NCBI GenBank assembly: GCA_900465665.1
Contig: UBJO01000010.1
Coordinates: forward strand, 66,672-122,662
DNA from: Hyphomicrobiales bacterium
GTDB taxonomy: Bacteria > Pseudomonadota > Alphaproteobacteria > Rhizobiales > Rhizobiaceae
Direction of reading: 5' to 3'
DNA length: 55,991 nt
Part shown: piece after piece, positions 9,347-17,601 of the stretch
Layout of the letters: every line of letters begins with the position of its first letter
Position numbering within the stretch: the first letter of the stretch is position 1
Translations under genes and position numbers: made by a program
Notes under the pieces: model-generated
Seen by the model: only the letters and a program-made list of their open reading frames with translations
Databases searched by the model: none
Told to the model about the DNA's origin: nothing

Positions 9347-11635
9347 ATGAATGAATTGAGTGCCGGCCGCCGCGATGCCGATACCACTGAGATCGACATG
9401 AACCGGATTGTCGCCGCTGCCGAAGCGCTCATTGTTTCCAGTCGCCGGGATATGGCTACGGGCATCGAGGATCTTGGGTTGAAGGCGATCATCCACGAAC
9501 TTCCCGATTTTTTCTATGTCAAGGATCGCACCAGTCGCTTCGTATTCGCCAATGCTACGGTCGCGCGGGCTTTCGGTATTGACGATCCGGAGGATCTGGC
9601 GGGCAAGCGTGATTTTGATTTCTTCGACTTTCAGACGGCTCGTGGCTATTTCGAGGTTGAGCAGGAGATCATGGCGACGGGCAAGCACCGGCTCGATGTC
9701 GAGGAGATGGTCCGCTCGACCTTGAGCGAAATCGTCACCTGCCGGCTCACCTCGAAGCTTCCGCTGCGCAATGACAAGGGGGACGTCGTCGGCCTGATCG
9801 GTGTCTCGCGCGATATCACCGAGCGCAAGCGACAAGAGGAATTTCGCCGCGCCCAGGCTCAGGTGGTCGAAATGATCGCCCGCAACGAGCCGCTCGAAAT
9901 GATCCTCGAAGCGTTGGTCCTGTTGGTCGAGGCCGAAATCGATGGTGTCTCCGGGTCAGTGCTCATTCTCGATCTCGACGGACGGAGACTGTGTCACGGC
10001 GCATCGCCCAATCTGCCTAGCATCTACAGCCGCACGATCGACGGCATCGCCATCGGCCCGAACGCGGGCTCGTGCGGAACCGCGGCATGGCGCGGCAGTT
10101 TCGTGATGGTTGAGGACGTGATGGCCGATCCACTATGGGCCGACTATCGTGGTGTCGCGCAGCAATATGGCTTCCGTTCCTGCTGGTCGATGCCCGTCAT
10201 GACCGCCCAGAACAACGTACTCGGCACTTTCGCGCTTTATTCCAGCGAAGTTCGCCGCCCGACGCCGAGGGAAATGGAACTCGTCGCCATGGCGGCACAT
10301 ATCGCGGGCATCGCCATCGAGCGCCGCCGTGGCGACGAACGCATTCAGTTCATGGCGCACCACGACGATCTGACCGGCCTGCCAAACCGCGCCTTCTTCA
10401 AGGAGCGGATGGCCAAGACCCTGCATCAGGCGCGCCGCAGCGGCCGCAAGGTCACCTTCGCCTACATCGACCTCGACGATTTCAAGGACATCAACGATGG
10501 GCTTGGGCATGGAGCAGGCGACGAAGTCCTGAAGGAAGTCGCCACCCGCATGGCAAACGGCGTGCGCGCCTCCGACATGGTCGTCCGCCTTGGTGGCGAC
10601 GAGTTCCTTGTCGTCCTCGTGCACCAGTCGAACCACGATACCGGCATCACCCGCCGCCTGCGCGAGCTGCACAAGGCCGTGCGCAAGCCGATAAGCTATC
10701 AGGACAAGCAGCTGCATGTGACCTGCAGCATCGGCGTCGCCTCCTTCCCGAGCGATGGCGCCACTGCCGAAGAGCTTCTGGCAAATGCCGACAGCGCCAT
10801 GTACCGCTCCAAGCAGCTTGGACGCGACACGCTGCAGCACTATCAAAGCGCCCGCGATGCCGATCTCAACCTGCCGATCAGCGAGCAGGAGGAGCTTCGG
10901 CAGGCAATCATCTCCAACCAGCTCGTCGTTCACTACCAGCCGCAGCTCGATGTATCGACGCTGGAGGTGACCGGGCTCGAAGCATTGGTTCGATGGAACC
11001 ACCCGACGCGGGGAATGGTGCCGCCGGTCGAGTTCATTCCCTTGGCCGAGGAGAGCGGGCTTATCATTCCGCTTGGACTTTGGGTGCTGAACGAAGCCTG
11101 CCGCCAGGCGCGCGAATGGCAGGACATGGGCCTGCCGCCGCTCCGTATCGGCGTCAATGTCTCGGCGCGCCAGTTCACCGACAAGGATTTTGCCCGTCAT
11201 GTCACCGAAGCCGTCGAGCGCTTCGGTCTAGCGCCGCGCTGGCTGGAGCTCGAGCTCACCGAAAGCGTGCTGATGCAGGACGCCGACCGTGCCCGCGCCA
11301 CCATGAACGCGCTGCGCCCGCTCGGCATCCGCTTCTCGATCGACGATTTCGGCAGCGGCTATTCCAGCCTCGCCTCGCTGAAGACCTTCCCTTTCGACCG
11401 CCTGAAGATGGACCGCTCGCTGATCGAGGCGCTGCCATCCGACAAGACCGCCGTCGCCATCGGCCTCGCCGTCATCTCGCTGGCGCAGACGCTGAAGCTC
11501 ACCGTCGTCGCCGAGGGCGTGGAGACCGACGAACAGCGCGAGTTCCTGCGCTTCGCCAAATGCGAGGAAGCCCAGGGCTACCGCTTCTCCAGGCCGCTGC
11601 CGGCCGAGGAGATTCCCGCGTTTTTGAGGCGGTAG
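9347..11635 (+). CDS. PAS-GAF-GGDEF-EAL c-di-GMP turnover protein
   Basis: 762 residues from the ATG at 9347, which follows a CTGGAGAC ribosome site; an in-frame start at 9305 is less likely. Order: PAS domain (about 45-160, ending GVSRDITERKRQEEF), GAF domain (about 165-325), GGDEF (about 335-500) and EAL (about 515-762). The GGDEF motif (416-420) is intact, and so is the RxxD inhibitory site (R407-D410) five residues before it. The EAL domain keeps E545 in EALVR, N604, E636 in LELTES, D666/D667 in IDDFGSGYSSL, K687 and E723 in AEGVE. Both synthesis and breakdown of c-di-GMP are therefore possible. No transmembrane segment, so cytoplasmic. It is the only candidate c-di-GMP enzyme in the window and could feed the adhesin system downstream, which is inference. 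Confidence 0.93.
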   Translation: MNELSAGRRDADTTEIDMNRIVAAAEALIVSSRRDMATGIEDLGLKAIIHELPDFFYVKDRTSRFVFANATVARAFGIDDPEDLAGKRDFDFFDFQTARGYFEVEQEIMATGKHRLDVEEMVRSTLSEIVTCRLTSKLPLRNDKGDVVGLIGVSRDITERKRQEEFRRAQAQVVEMIARNEPLEMILEALVLLVEAEIDGVSGSVLILDLDGRRLCHGASPNLPSIYSRTIDGIAIGPNAGSCGTAAWRGSFVMVEDVMADPLWADYRGVAQQYGFRSCWSMPVMTAQNNVLGTFALYSSEVRRPTPREMELVAMAAHIAGIAIERRRGDERIQFMAHHDDLTGLPNRAFFKERMAKTLHQARRSGRKVTFAYIDLDDFKDINDGLGHGAGDEVLKEVATRMANGVRASDMVVRLGGDEFLVVLVHQSNHDTGITRRLRELHKAVRKPISYQDKQLHVTCSIGVASFPSDGATAEELLANADSAMYRSKQLGRDTLQHYQSARDADLNLPISEQEELRQAIISNQLVVHYQPQLDVSTLEVTGLEALVRWNHPTRGMVPPVEFIPLAEESGLIIPLGLWVLNEACRQAREWQDMGLPPLRIGVNVSARQFTDKDFARHVTEAVERFGLAPRWLELELTESVLMQDADRARATMNALRPLGIRFSIDDFGSGYSSLASLKTFPFDRLKMDRSLIEALPSDKTAVAIGLAVISLAQTLKLTVVAEGVETDEQREFLRFAKCEEAQGYRFSRPLPAEEIPAFLRR

Positions 11636-11718
11636 CGTGAGAGGGCGGGGCAGGGCGGCGTCAAAGGCCCCCGATCCCGCCATCCCCTCTGGTTCTTCCG
11701 CCATTTGCCGCTATCTCT

Positions 11719-12735
11719 ATGGCGATGAGATTTGACGCGCTGCTTTATCCCGCGCCCGAGGGGCTCTACTGCCCGGTAGGCCGCTTTTATGTCGATCCGG
11801 TCAGGCCCGTGGAGCGTGCGCTGATCACTCACGGCCATTCCGACCACGCCCGCTCCGGCCACGCTCATGTGTTGGCCACCCGCCAGACGCTCGACATCAT
11901 GCGCATCCGCTACGGCGAGGATTTCTGCGGATCGGAACAGGCCGCCGCCTTCGGCGAAGAAATCGTCGTCAACGGCGTCAAGGTGAGCTTCCACCCCGCC
12001 GGCCATGTGCTCGGCTCCGCCCAGATCGCCATCGAGAAGGACGCCACCCGTATCGTCGTGTCCGGCGACTACAAGCGCCGCCCCGACCCGACCTGCGCGC
12101 CCTATGAGCCGGTTGCCTGCGACGTCTTCATCACCGAGGCGACCTTCGGCCTGCCTGTGTTCCACCACCCGGACCCCGCAGGCGAAATGGCCAAGCTCTA
12201 CGCGTCGCTCCGCCAGTTTCCCGAGCGCACCCACATGATCGGCGCCTATGCGCTCGGCAAGGCGCAGCGCGTCATCCGCCTCTTGCGCGACACCGGCTAC
12301 GACGAGCCCATCTACATCCACGGCGCCATGGAGCGGCTCTGCGACTACTATGTCAGCCAGGGCATCGACCTCGGCGAGCTGCGCTCGGCAACCGTCGAGG
12401 GACGCGACAAGTCCGCCTTCAAGGGCGCCGTCGTCGTCGGCCCGTCATCCGCCTTCGCCGACCGCTGGGCTCGCCGCTTCAACGACCCGCTCCCGGCCTT
12501 CGCCTCCGGCTGGATGATGGTGCGCCAGCGCGCCAAGCAGGGCGGCGTCGAACTGCCACTCGTGATCTCCGACCATTGCGACTGGCCGGAACTCACCGAT
12601 ACGATCTCCGAGCTTCACCCCGCCGAGGTCTGGGTGACGCATGGGCGCGAGGAGGCGCTGGTCCGCTGGTGCGAATTGCAGGGCATCAAGGCCAAGCCGC
12701 TGCATCTGGTGGGGTATGAGGATGAGGCGGAGTGA
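11719..12735 (+). CDS. DNA ligase-associated exonuclease, metallo-beta-lactamase fold
   Basis: 338 residues. The metallo-beta-lactamase HxHxDH motif is HGHSDH near residue 39, followed by AGHVLGSAQI and VVSGDYKRR, as in the beta-CASP nuclease branch. I recognise it as the exonuclease group (TIGR04122-like) encoded beside ATP-dependent ligases. It should trim DNA ends in a repair pathway. The ligase follows on the same strand after about 200 nt that contain two REP-like elements. The usual other partners (Lhr-type helicase and a metallophosphoesterase) are not next to it. Confidence 0.9.
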   Translation: MAMRFDALLYPAPEGLYCPVGRFYVDPVRPVERALITHGHSDHARSGHAHVLATRQTLDIMRIRYGEDFCGSEQAAAFGEEIVVNGVKVSFHPAGHVLGSAQIAIEKDATRIVVSGDYKRRPDPTCAPYEPVACDVFITEATFGLPVFHHPDPAGEMAKLYASLRQFPERTHMIGAYALGKAQRVIRLLRDTGYDEPIYIHGAMERLCDYYVSQGIDLGELRSATVEGRDKSAFKGAVVVGPSSAFADRWARRFNDPLPAFASGWMMVRQRAKQGGVELPLVISDHCDWPELTDTISELHPAEVWVTHGREEALVRWCELQGIKAKPLHLVGYEDEAE

Positions 12736-12756
12736 TGATGATGCGTGATCACGAAA

Positions 12757-12793
12757 ACCCCTCCCCAACCCCTCCCCACAAGGGGGAGGGGCT
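12757..12793 (+). repeat. REP-like palindromic element, copy 1
   Basis: A 37-nt C/G-rich element that is the exact reverse complement of 12876-12912. Inside it CCCCTCCCC and GGGGAGGGG form a 9-bp hairpin with a 5-nt loop. Such elements are dispersed in rhizobial intergenic DNA. It lies just after the exonuclease stop codon. Confidence 0.75.
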
Positions 12794-12875
12794 TATGCGT
12801 CGCGCCGCCGATGCACATCGCAACCTCGCAACTTGCGGAACGGTCTTAACTCTTCCCAAGAGGCATCCCCAGCCT

Positions 12876-12912
12876 AGCCCCTCCCCCTTGTGGGGAGGGG
12901 TTGGGGAGGGGT
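12876..12912 (-). repeat. REP-like palindromic element, copy 2 (opposite orientation)
   Basis: Exact reverse complement of 12757-12793, 82 nt away. The two copies could pair across the loop in the exonuclease-ligase transcript. The second copy ends 26 nt before the ligase start codon, so folding could affect ligase translation. Confidence 0.75.
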
Positions 12913-12937
12913 CTTTGCCACAAGCGGGAAGCGCGCC

Positions 12938-14563
12938 ATGAAAGCCTTCGCCGACCTCCTCGACCGCCTGGTTCTCACCCCATCCCGCAACGGCAAGCTG
13001 AAGCTGCTGACGGACTACTTTCGCGACACGCCCGACCCCGACCGCGGCTACGGCCTCGCGGCCATCGCCGGTACGCTAGATGTCCGCAACGTCAAGCCCG
13101 CCATGCTGCGCGAACTGGCGCTGGAGCGCATCGACGACGTGCTCTTCCGCTACTCCTACGACTACGTCGGCGATCTCGCCGAAACCATCTCGCTCGTCTG
13201 GGACAATGAACGCGACATAGAGCGCTCGGCGCTGGCGCAGCCGAGGCTTGGCGAGGTCGTGGCTGAGATGAACACGCTCGGCCGCACCGAGGTGCGCGGC
13301 TATGTCCGCGACCTGCTCGATCGTCTCGACGCCTCCGGTCGCTTCGCCTTCATCAAACTCGCGACCGGCGCGCTGCGCATCGGCGTCTCGGCGCGGCTTG
13401 CCAAGCAGGCGCTGGCCGATCTCGGTGAACCCGATGTGACCGAGATCGAGACCTTGTGGCACGGTCTGCAGCCGCCCTATGAGAGCCTGTTTGCCTGGCT
13501 GGAGGGCAAGGGCGGCAAGCCGGTGCTGGCGACGCCGGCGATCTTTCATTCGGTGATGCTGGCCAATCCGGTGGAGGAGGGCGACCTTGTTCAGCTCGAC
13601 CCGGCCGACTACGCCGCCGAGTGGAAATGGGACGGCATCCGCGTGCAGCTGTCGCGCGCCGGCGAGACCCGCAAGATCTACTCCCGCTCCGGCGACGACA
13701 TCTCCGCCGCCTTTCCCGATATCGTCCAATCCATCAGCTTCGACGGCGTCATCGACGGCGAGCTTCTGGTCGGCGGCACCGCCCGCTCCAACAGCCCGAC
13801 CCGCACCTTCTCCGACCTGCAGCAGCGCCTCAACCGCAAGACCGTAACGCAGAAGATGCAGGACGATTACCCCGCCTTCATAAGGGCTTACGACCTGCTG
13901 TTCGACGGCGAGGAGGACGTGCGCGCCAAGACCTATCTCGAACGCCGCGCCCGCTTGAGCGAAATCGTCGAGCAAGCGCCGCACGAGCGCTTCGACCTCT
14001 CCGCGCTGGTAGATTTCTCCTCCTGGGAAGAACTCGACGACCTGCGCTCGACCCCGCCCGATCCTGTCATCGAGGGGGTGATGATCAAGCGCCGCGACAG
14101 CGTCTATCAGGCCGGACGGCTGAAGGGGCCGTGGTTCAAGTGGAAGCGCAACCCCTATAATGTCGACGCCGTCCTGATGTATGCGCAGCGCGGCCATGGA
14201 AAGCGCTCGAGCTACTATTCCGATTTCACCTTCGGCGTCTGGGCCGAAACGCCCGACGGCGAGCAGCTGGTGCCCGTCGGCAAGGCCTATTTCGGCTTCA
14301 CCGACGCCGAGCTCGAGATCCTCGACAAGTTCGTGCGCAACAACACCACCGAACGCTTCGGCCCGGTGCGCGCCGTGCGCGCCGACAAGGATTTCGGCTT
14401 CGTGGTGGAAGTCGCCTTCGAAGGCATCAACCGCTCCAACCGCCACAAGTCCGGCGTCGCCATGCGCTTCCCCCGCATCTCGCGCCTGCGACAGGACAAG
14501 CCGTCCTACGAGGCCGATAGGCTGACGACGCTGGTGGCGATGATTGATGCGAAGGCGGGGTAG
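12938..14563 (+). CDS. ATP-dependent DNA ligase, exonuclease-associated type
   Basis: 541 residues from the ATG at 12938 (MKAFADLLDRL); the frame runs upstream into the REP-like element, which is not coding. Catalytic motif I is EWKWDGIRVQ with the adenylated Lys at 230. Later motifs include SRSGDDIS, DGVIDGELLVG, EGVMIKRRDSVYQAGRLKG and the motif V-like WFKWKR. An N-terminal helical DNA-binding domain (about 1-200) and a C-terminal OB-fold complete the enzyme. It seals nicks using ATP and presumably works after the adjacent exonuclease in a repair pathway. It matches the PP_1105-like ligase family as I remember it. Confidence 0.93.
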   Translation: MKAFADLLDRLVLTPSRNGKLKLLTDYFRDTPDPDRGYGLAAIAGTLDVRNVKPAMLRELALERIDDVLFRYSYDYVGDLAETISLVWDNERDIERSALAQPRLGEVVAEMNTLGRTEVRGYVRDLLDRLDASGRFAFIKLATGALRIGVSARLAKQALADLGEPDVTEIETLWHGLQPPYESLFAWLEGKGGKPVLATPAIFHSVMLANPVEEGDLVQLDPADYAAEWKWDGIRVQLSRAGETRKIYSRSGDDISAAFPDIVQSISFDGVIDGELLVGGTARSNSPTRTFSDLQQRLNRKTVTQKMQDDYPAFIRAYDLLFDGEEDVRAKTYLERRARLSEIVEQAPHERFDLSALVDFSSWEELDDLRSTPPDPVIEGVMIKRRDSVYQAGRLKGPWFKWKRNPYNVDAVLMYAQRGHGKRSSYYSDFTFGVWAETPDGEQLVPVGKAYFGFTDAELEILDKFVRNNTTERFGPVRAVRADKDFGFVVEVAFEGINRSNRHKSGVAMRFPRISRLRQDKPSYEADRLTTLVAMIDAKAG

Positions 14564-14694
14564 GGTTGCAACCAAAGGTGAACTGTATTGCCACTGTTTC
14601 CCGCGATAAATCTCTGCAGGGCAATAATCCATATCGCGTTTCCGAGCAGGTTGCGCCGCAGCGATCGTCGCTCAGAGAAGTCATGACTTGAATT

Positions 14695-14712
14695 TATATC
14701 TTTAAATATATA
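14695..14712. promoter_or_regulatory. Candidate HigA-type operator and promoter
   Basis: An 18-bp AT-rich palindrome (9-nt arms with one mismatch, centred on TTTAAA at 14701-14706) directly upstream of the toxin gene. TTGAAT at 14688-14693 and TATATT at 14709-14714 could be the promoter elements, although a 15-nt spacer is short. Type II antitoxins commonly bind such sites to repress their own operon. Confidence 0.45.
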
Positions 14713-14730
14713 TTTTCTTCAGGTGGTTTC

Positions 14731-15090
14731 ATGACATATCGCGTGCGGTTCCATCCACATTTCATTCCTGAATGGAAAGAGCTGGAAATGGGTCTGAAAG
14801 AACTCGTCGGCGAAGTCCTTGACCACCTGGAAGACGAGGGACCCTTCGTTGGCCGTCCGGAAGTGGATAGGCTCTCCGGTTCCAGCTACGCCAACATGAA
14901 GGAAATACGAGTGAAGTTCGGGAAGCAGCTATGGCGTTTCGCCTTCGCGTTCGACCCGGCTCAGAGTGCGATTGTTCTCTGTGGCGGTGACAAACAGGGT
15001 GTGAACCAAGCTTTCTTTTACAAGCAGTTGATCAGAAAGGCCGACATGAGGTTCGATGCGTGGCTGAAGGAGAAAAACCATGAGCACTGA
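14731..15090 (+). CDS. HigB-like toxin, RelE/ParE superfamily (Gp49 type)
   Basis: 119 residues, typical of the phage Gp49-like/HigB branch. Diagnostic stretches are MKEIRVKFGKQLWRFAFAFDP, IVLCGGDKQGVNQAFFYKQLI and a final ADMRFDAWL. Members cleave mRNA on the ribosome and block growth. The start at 14731 follows AGGTGG. Toxin-first order and an 11-nt overlap with the antitoxin are the higBA layout and suggest translational coupling. A catalytic role is inferred from the family. Confidence 0.85.
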   Translation: MTYRVRFHPHFIPEWKELEMGLKELVGEVLDHLEDEGPFVGRPEVDRLSGSSYANMKEIRVKFGKQLWRFAFAFDPAQSAIVLCGGDKQGVNQAFFYKQLIRKADMRFDAWLKEKNHEH

Positions 15091-15409
15091 GTGGAAGACG
15101 CTGCGCGCCGAACTCCCCGAAGATGTTCGTGAACGGCTTGATGAAAAACGCCGGGAGCGACGCTTTGGCAAGGCGTTGGCGGAGGTGCGCAAGGCGATGG
15201 GCGTCACGCAACAGGAGGTCGCCGCAAGCGCTGGCATGACGCAAAACACCGTGTCGAAGATCGAAAGCGCCGACGACGTGCTCTTGTCATCCATCGTGCG
15301 TTACATGCATTCGATCGGAGGTGGCGTCGAAATCGTCTTGAAGACGCCGGATGGCAAGTCGAAGCGCGTCGATTTTGATCCTGAGATTGATATCAAGCAG
15401 CCGGCATAG
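15080..15409 (+). CDS. HigA-like antitoxin, XRE-family HTH
   Basis: 109 residues. The central helix-turn-helix is FGKALAEVRKAMGVTQQEVA followed by AGMTQNTVSKIES (about residues 30-63), a standard XRE/Cro fold. The C-terminal part (YMHSIGGGVEIVLKTPDGK) is the usual tail of antitoxins paired with Gp49-like toxins. It should neutralise the overlapping upstream toxin and repress the shared promoter, where an AT-rich palindrome is seen. Confidence 0.87.
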   Translation: MSTEWKTLRAELPEDVRERLDEKRRERRFGKALAEVRKAMGVTQQEVAASAGMTQNTVSKIESADDVLLSSIVRYMHSIGGGVEIVLKTPDGKSKRVDFDPEIDIKQPA

Positions 15410-15554
15410 CGGCGTTTCCTACCGCCCAAATCCCTCATCTCGCATTTTCCTGATGCAAAATACATCCGACTGTGCATCCTCAACACAATGTGTCTTGGCG
15501 TTGATGCGCCGAGGGTGCAAGCATCTATCATGCCGGGGAAGACGGAAGAGTGAT

Positions 15555-16487
15555 ATGACATCAGACAACGACCATTCCTTTTCGCGCCAGCGCCGCCTGC
15601 TTCTGACCGGGCTCGCCGGCGCCCTTGTTCTTCCGGCTCTTCCAGGTGTCGCCAATGCCTTTGACGTTCCCCCCGAGCCGCGCCTGATTACCCGTGATTA
15701 CGCGAAGGTGCGCAAGCGCTTCCGCACGCGGCTGCTCGAAAAGGGCCCGGCGCCGGACAAGTACGAGCCGCTCGATGCGCCTGCCAATGCCGAGAAGATC
15801 TTCTATCGCTCCGGCTATGGCGGCGAGCTGGAACTGGTCGCCTGGGTGTCGAAGTACAAGCGCGAGCGCAAGGCCAAACCCGGCATTCTCTTCCTGCACG
15901 GCGGCAATGCCATGGGCCTCGGCCACTGGAACCTGATGGGGCCTTATATCGACGCCGGCTTCGTGGTGCTGATGCCCTCGGTGCGCGGCGAAAACGGCCA
16001 GGCGGGTAATTTCTCCGGCTTCTATGACGAGGTGGACGACGTGCTTTCGGCCGCCGATCGTCTGGCGCATCTGCCGGGTGTCGATGCGAACCGGCTTTTC
16101 ATCGCCGGCCACAGCATCGGCGGCACGCTCACCATGCTCGCCTCTATGTCGACCCACAAGTTCCGCGCCGCAGCCCCGATCTCGGGCAATCCCGACGCCT
16201 TTCGCTTCTTCAATCGCTATCCTCAGGATATCCGCTTCGACGACGACAACACCCACGAGTTCGAGGTGCGCACGGCGCTGTGCTACGCCCAGAGCTTCAA
16301 GTGCCCCGTGCGTGTCGTCCACGGCACGGACGAATCGCATTTCAACGACCGCGCCGGCCTGCTCGCCAGCCGCGCCCGCTCCGGCGGCGTTCGCATCGAG
16401 ACGGATACGGCCAAGGGCGGCCACACCTCGGCCTTGCCGGAGGAAATCGAGCAGAGCATCCGCTTCTTCCACGGCGTGGCGGCTTAA
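15555..16487 (+). CDS. Exported alpha/beta hydrolase, dienelactone-hydrolase-like
   Basis: 310 residues from the ATG at 15555, preceded by GGAAGAG; the open frame before it is not coding. The N-terminus (RQRRLLLTGLAGALVLPALP, ending GVANA) is a Tat-like signal, with RR at 13-14 followed by leucines. The alpha/beta-hydrolase core shows LFLHGGNAMG (oxyanion region) and the nucleophile elbow GHSIGG with Ser187; the late GGHTSALP supplies the His. It is likely a periplasmic serine esterase or peptidase with unknown substrate. It starts about 145 nt after the antitoxin and probably has its own promoter. Confidence 0.85.
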   Translation: MTSDNDHSFSRQRRLLLTGLAGALVLPALPGVANAFDVPPEPRLITRDYAKVRKRFRTRLLEKGPAPDKYEPLDAPANAEKIFYRSGYGGELELVAWVSKYKRERKAKPGILFLHGGNAMGLGHWNLMGPYIDAGFVVLMPSVRGENGQAGNFSGFYDEVDDVLSAADRLAHLPGVDANRLFIAGHSIGGTLTMLASMSTHKFRAAAPISGNPDAFRFFNRYPQDIRFDDDNTHEFEVRTALCYAQSFKCPVRVVHGTDESHFNDRAGLLASRARSGGVRIETDTAKGGHTSALPEEIEQSIRFFHGVAA

Positions 16488-16595
16488 TCACTCGCGTTAG
16501 GGCGCTGGCTGGCCGTCATCGCCAGCTTCGCGCCAGCCGCGCATGCCATCCTCGCGGCAGCTATAAATGTCGCTGTTATCGATGAGGGTGGTTTC

Positions 16596-17432
16596 ATGAA
16601 GGGTCTAAGCCGGTTGTCGGCCATGTCGGGGCTTGTGTTGGCGGCCCTGTCGCTTGGCGGCTGCAACATTCTCGTGCCCGATACCGGCGCCACCGATCCG
16701 GCCCGTTTCGTGCAGGAAACCTATCCTGTGTTCTACAAGCCGCCGGGGATCGATCCCGATCGCGTCCGCCCGGTCAACGCGCCGATCCCGCAGCGCCCCG
16801 GCGTCCCCGCGACGATCTACAACCAGACCTATGGCATCCCCGGCGCCACCCAGATGCGCACTTACGGCATGCCGTTGATCAACCCCGTCAGCGCCGCGAT
16901 GTATGGCGAGGTGAGGGACAACGACTTCACGCTGCCTGCCATTCCCGTCAGCCGCGTCGATCCTGTATACATGCGCCAGGAGGTCGATTACCCCTCGACC
17001 GAAAAGCCAGGCACCATCGTCGTCAACACCAAGACCAAGCACCTCTATTTCATCGAGCCCAATGGCAAGGCCATGCGCTATGGCGTCGGTCTCGGCCGCG
17101 AAGGCTATGCCTGGTCGGGTCGCGGCGTCATCCAGTGGAAGCAGAAGTGGCCGCGCTGGACGCCGCCAGATGAGATGGTCAAGCGTCAGCCCGATGTCCG
17201 CTCGTTTTCGGCGGCCAATGGCGGCATGAACCCCGGCCTTGGAAATCCGCTCGGGGCGCGCGCCATGTATATCTTCAAGAATGGCGAGGATACGCTCTAC
17301 CGAATCCACGGAACGCCCGATTGGGAGTCGATCGGCAAGTCCACTTCGTCGGGCTGCGTACGCATGATGAACCAGGACGTCATCGATCTGTACGACCGCG
17401 TTTCCGCCAAGTCCGAGATCGTGGTGATGTAG
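16596..17432 (+). CDS. L,D-transpeptidase lipoprotein (YkuD family), copy 1
   Basis: 278 residues. A signal peptide ends in a lipobox LGGC (Cys23), so a lipid-anchored protein is expected. The YkuD catalytic domain occupies about residues 140-278; the active-site motif runs from HGTPDW (His238) to TSSGCVRM (Cys254). It forms 3-3 cross-links in peptidoglycan or attaches proteins to it. The domain MRYGVGLGREGYAWSGRG is nearly repeated in the gene that follows, so the two are tandem paralogues. Ribosome site GAGGGTGG precedes the ATG. Confidence 0.93.
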   Translation: MKGLSRLSAMSGLVLAALSLGGCNILVPDTGATDPARFVQETYPVFYKPPGIDPDRVRPVNAPIPQRPGVPATIYNQTYGIPGATQMRTYGMPLINPVSAAMYGEVRDNDFTLPAIPVSRVDPVYMRQEVDYPSTEKPGTIVVNTKTKHLYFIEPNGKAMRYGVGLGREGYAWSGRGVIQWKQKWPRWTPPDEMVKRQPDVRSFSAANGGMNPGLGNPLGARAMYIFKNGEDTLYRIHGTPDWESIGKSTSSGCVRMMNQDVIDLYDRVSAKSEIVVM

Positions 17433-17601
17433 CCGCGCAACAGGCGGCGTGAGAACGTCGCCACAAGCGGGCACACGTCTTCGTGAGGTTCTGGTTTATT
17501 TAGCATAACGGGATAGTTTCCTTGAATTGTGACTAGCGTTGAACAACCCTCCAGGAAACGACGTTCGCCGTTTCCGCGCTTAAGGAAAATTGACCCTCGT
17601 T

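Noticed and set aside
10135..11640. 501-codon plus-strand open frame inside the GGDEF-EAL gene
   Set aside because: Arg/Pro/His-rich out-of-frame translation; the other frame carries intact GGDEF and EAL motifs.
12757..12912. Inverted repeats considered as the ends of a small mobile element
   Set aside because: Only 82 nt lie between them, with no transposase and no target duplication. They fit REP-like dispersed hairpins better.
13076..14632. 518-codon minus-strand open frame opposite the ligase
   Set aside because: Fully covered by a ligase with all catalytic motifs; low-complexity composition typical of a shadow frame.
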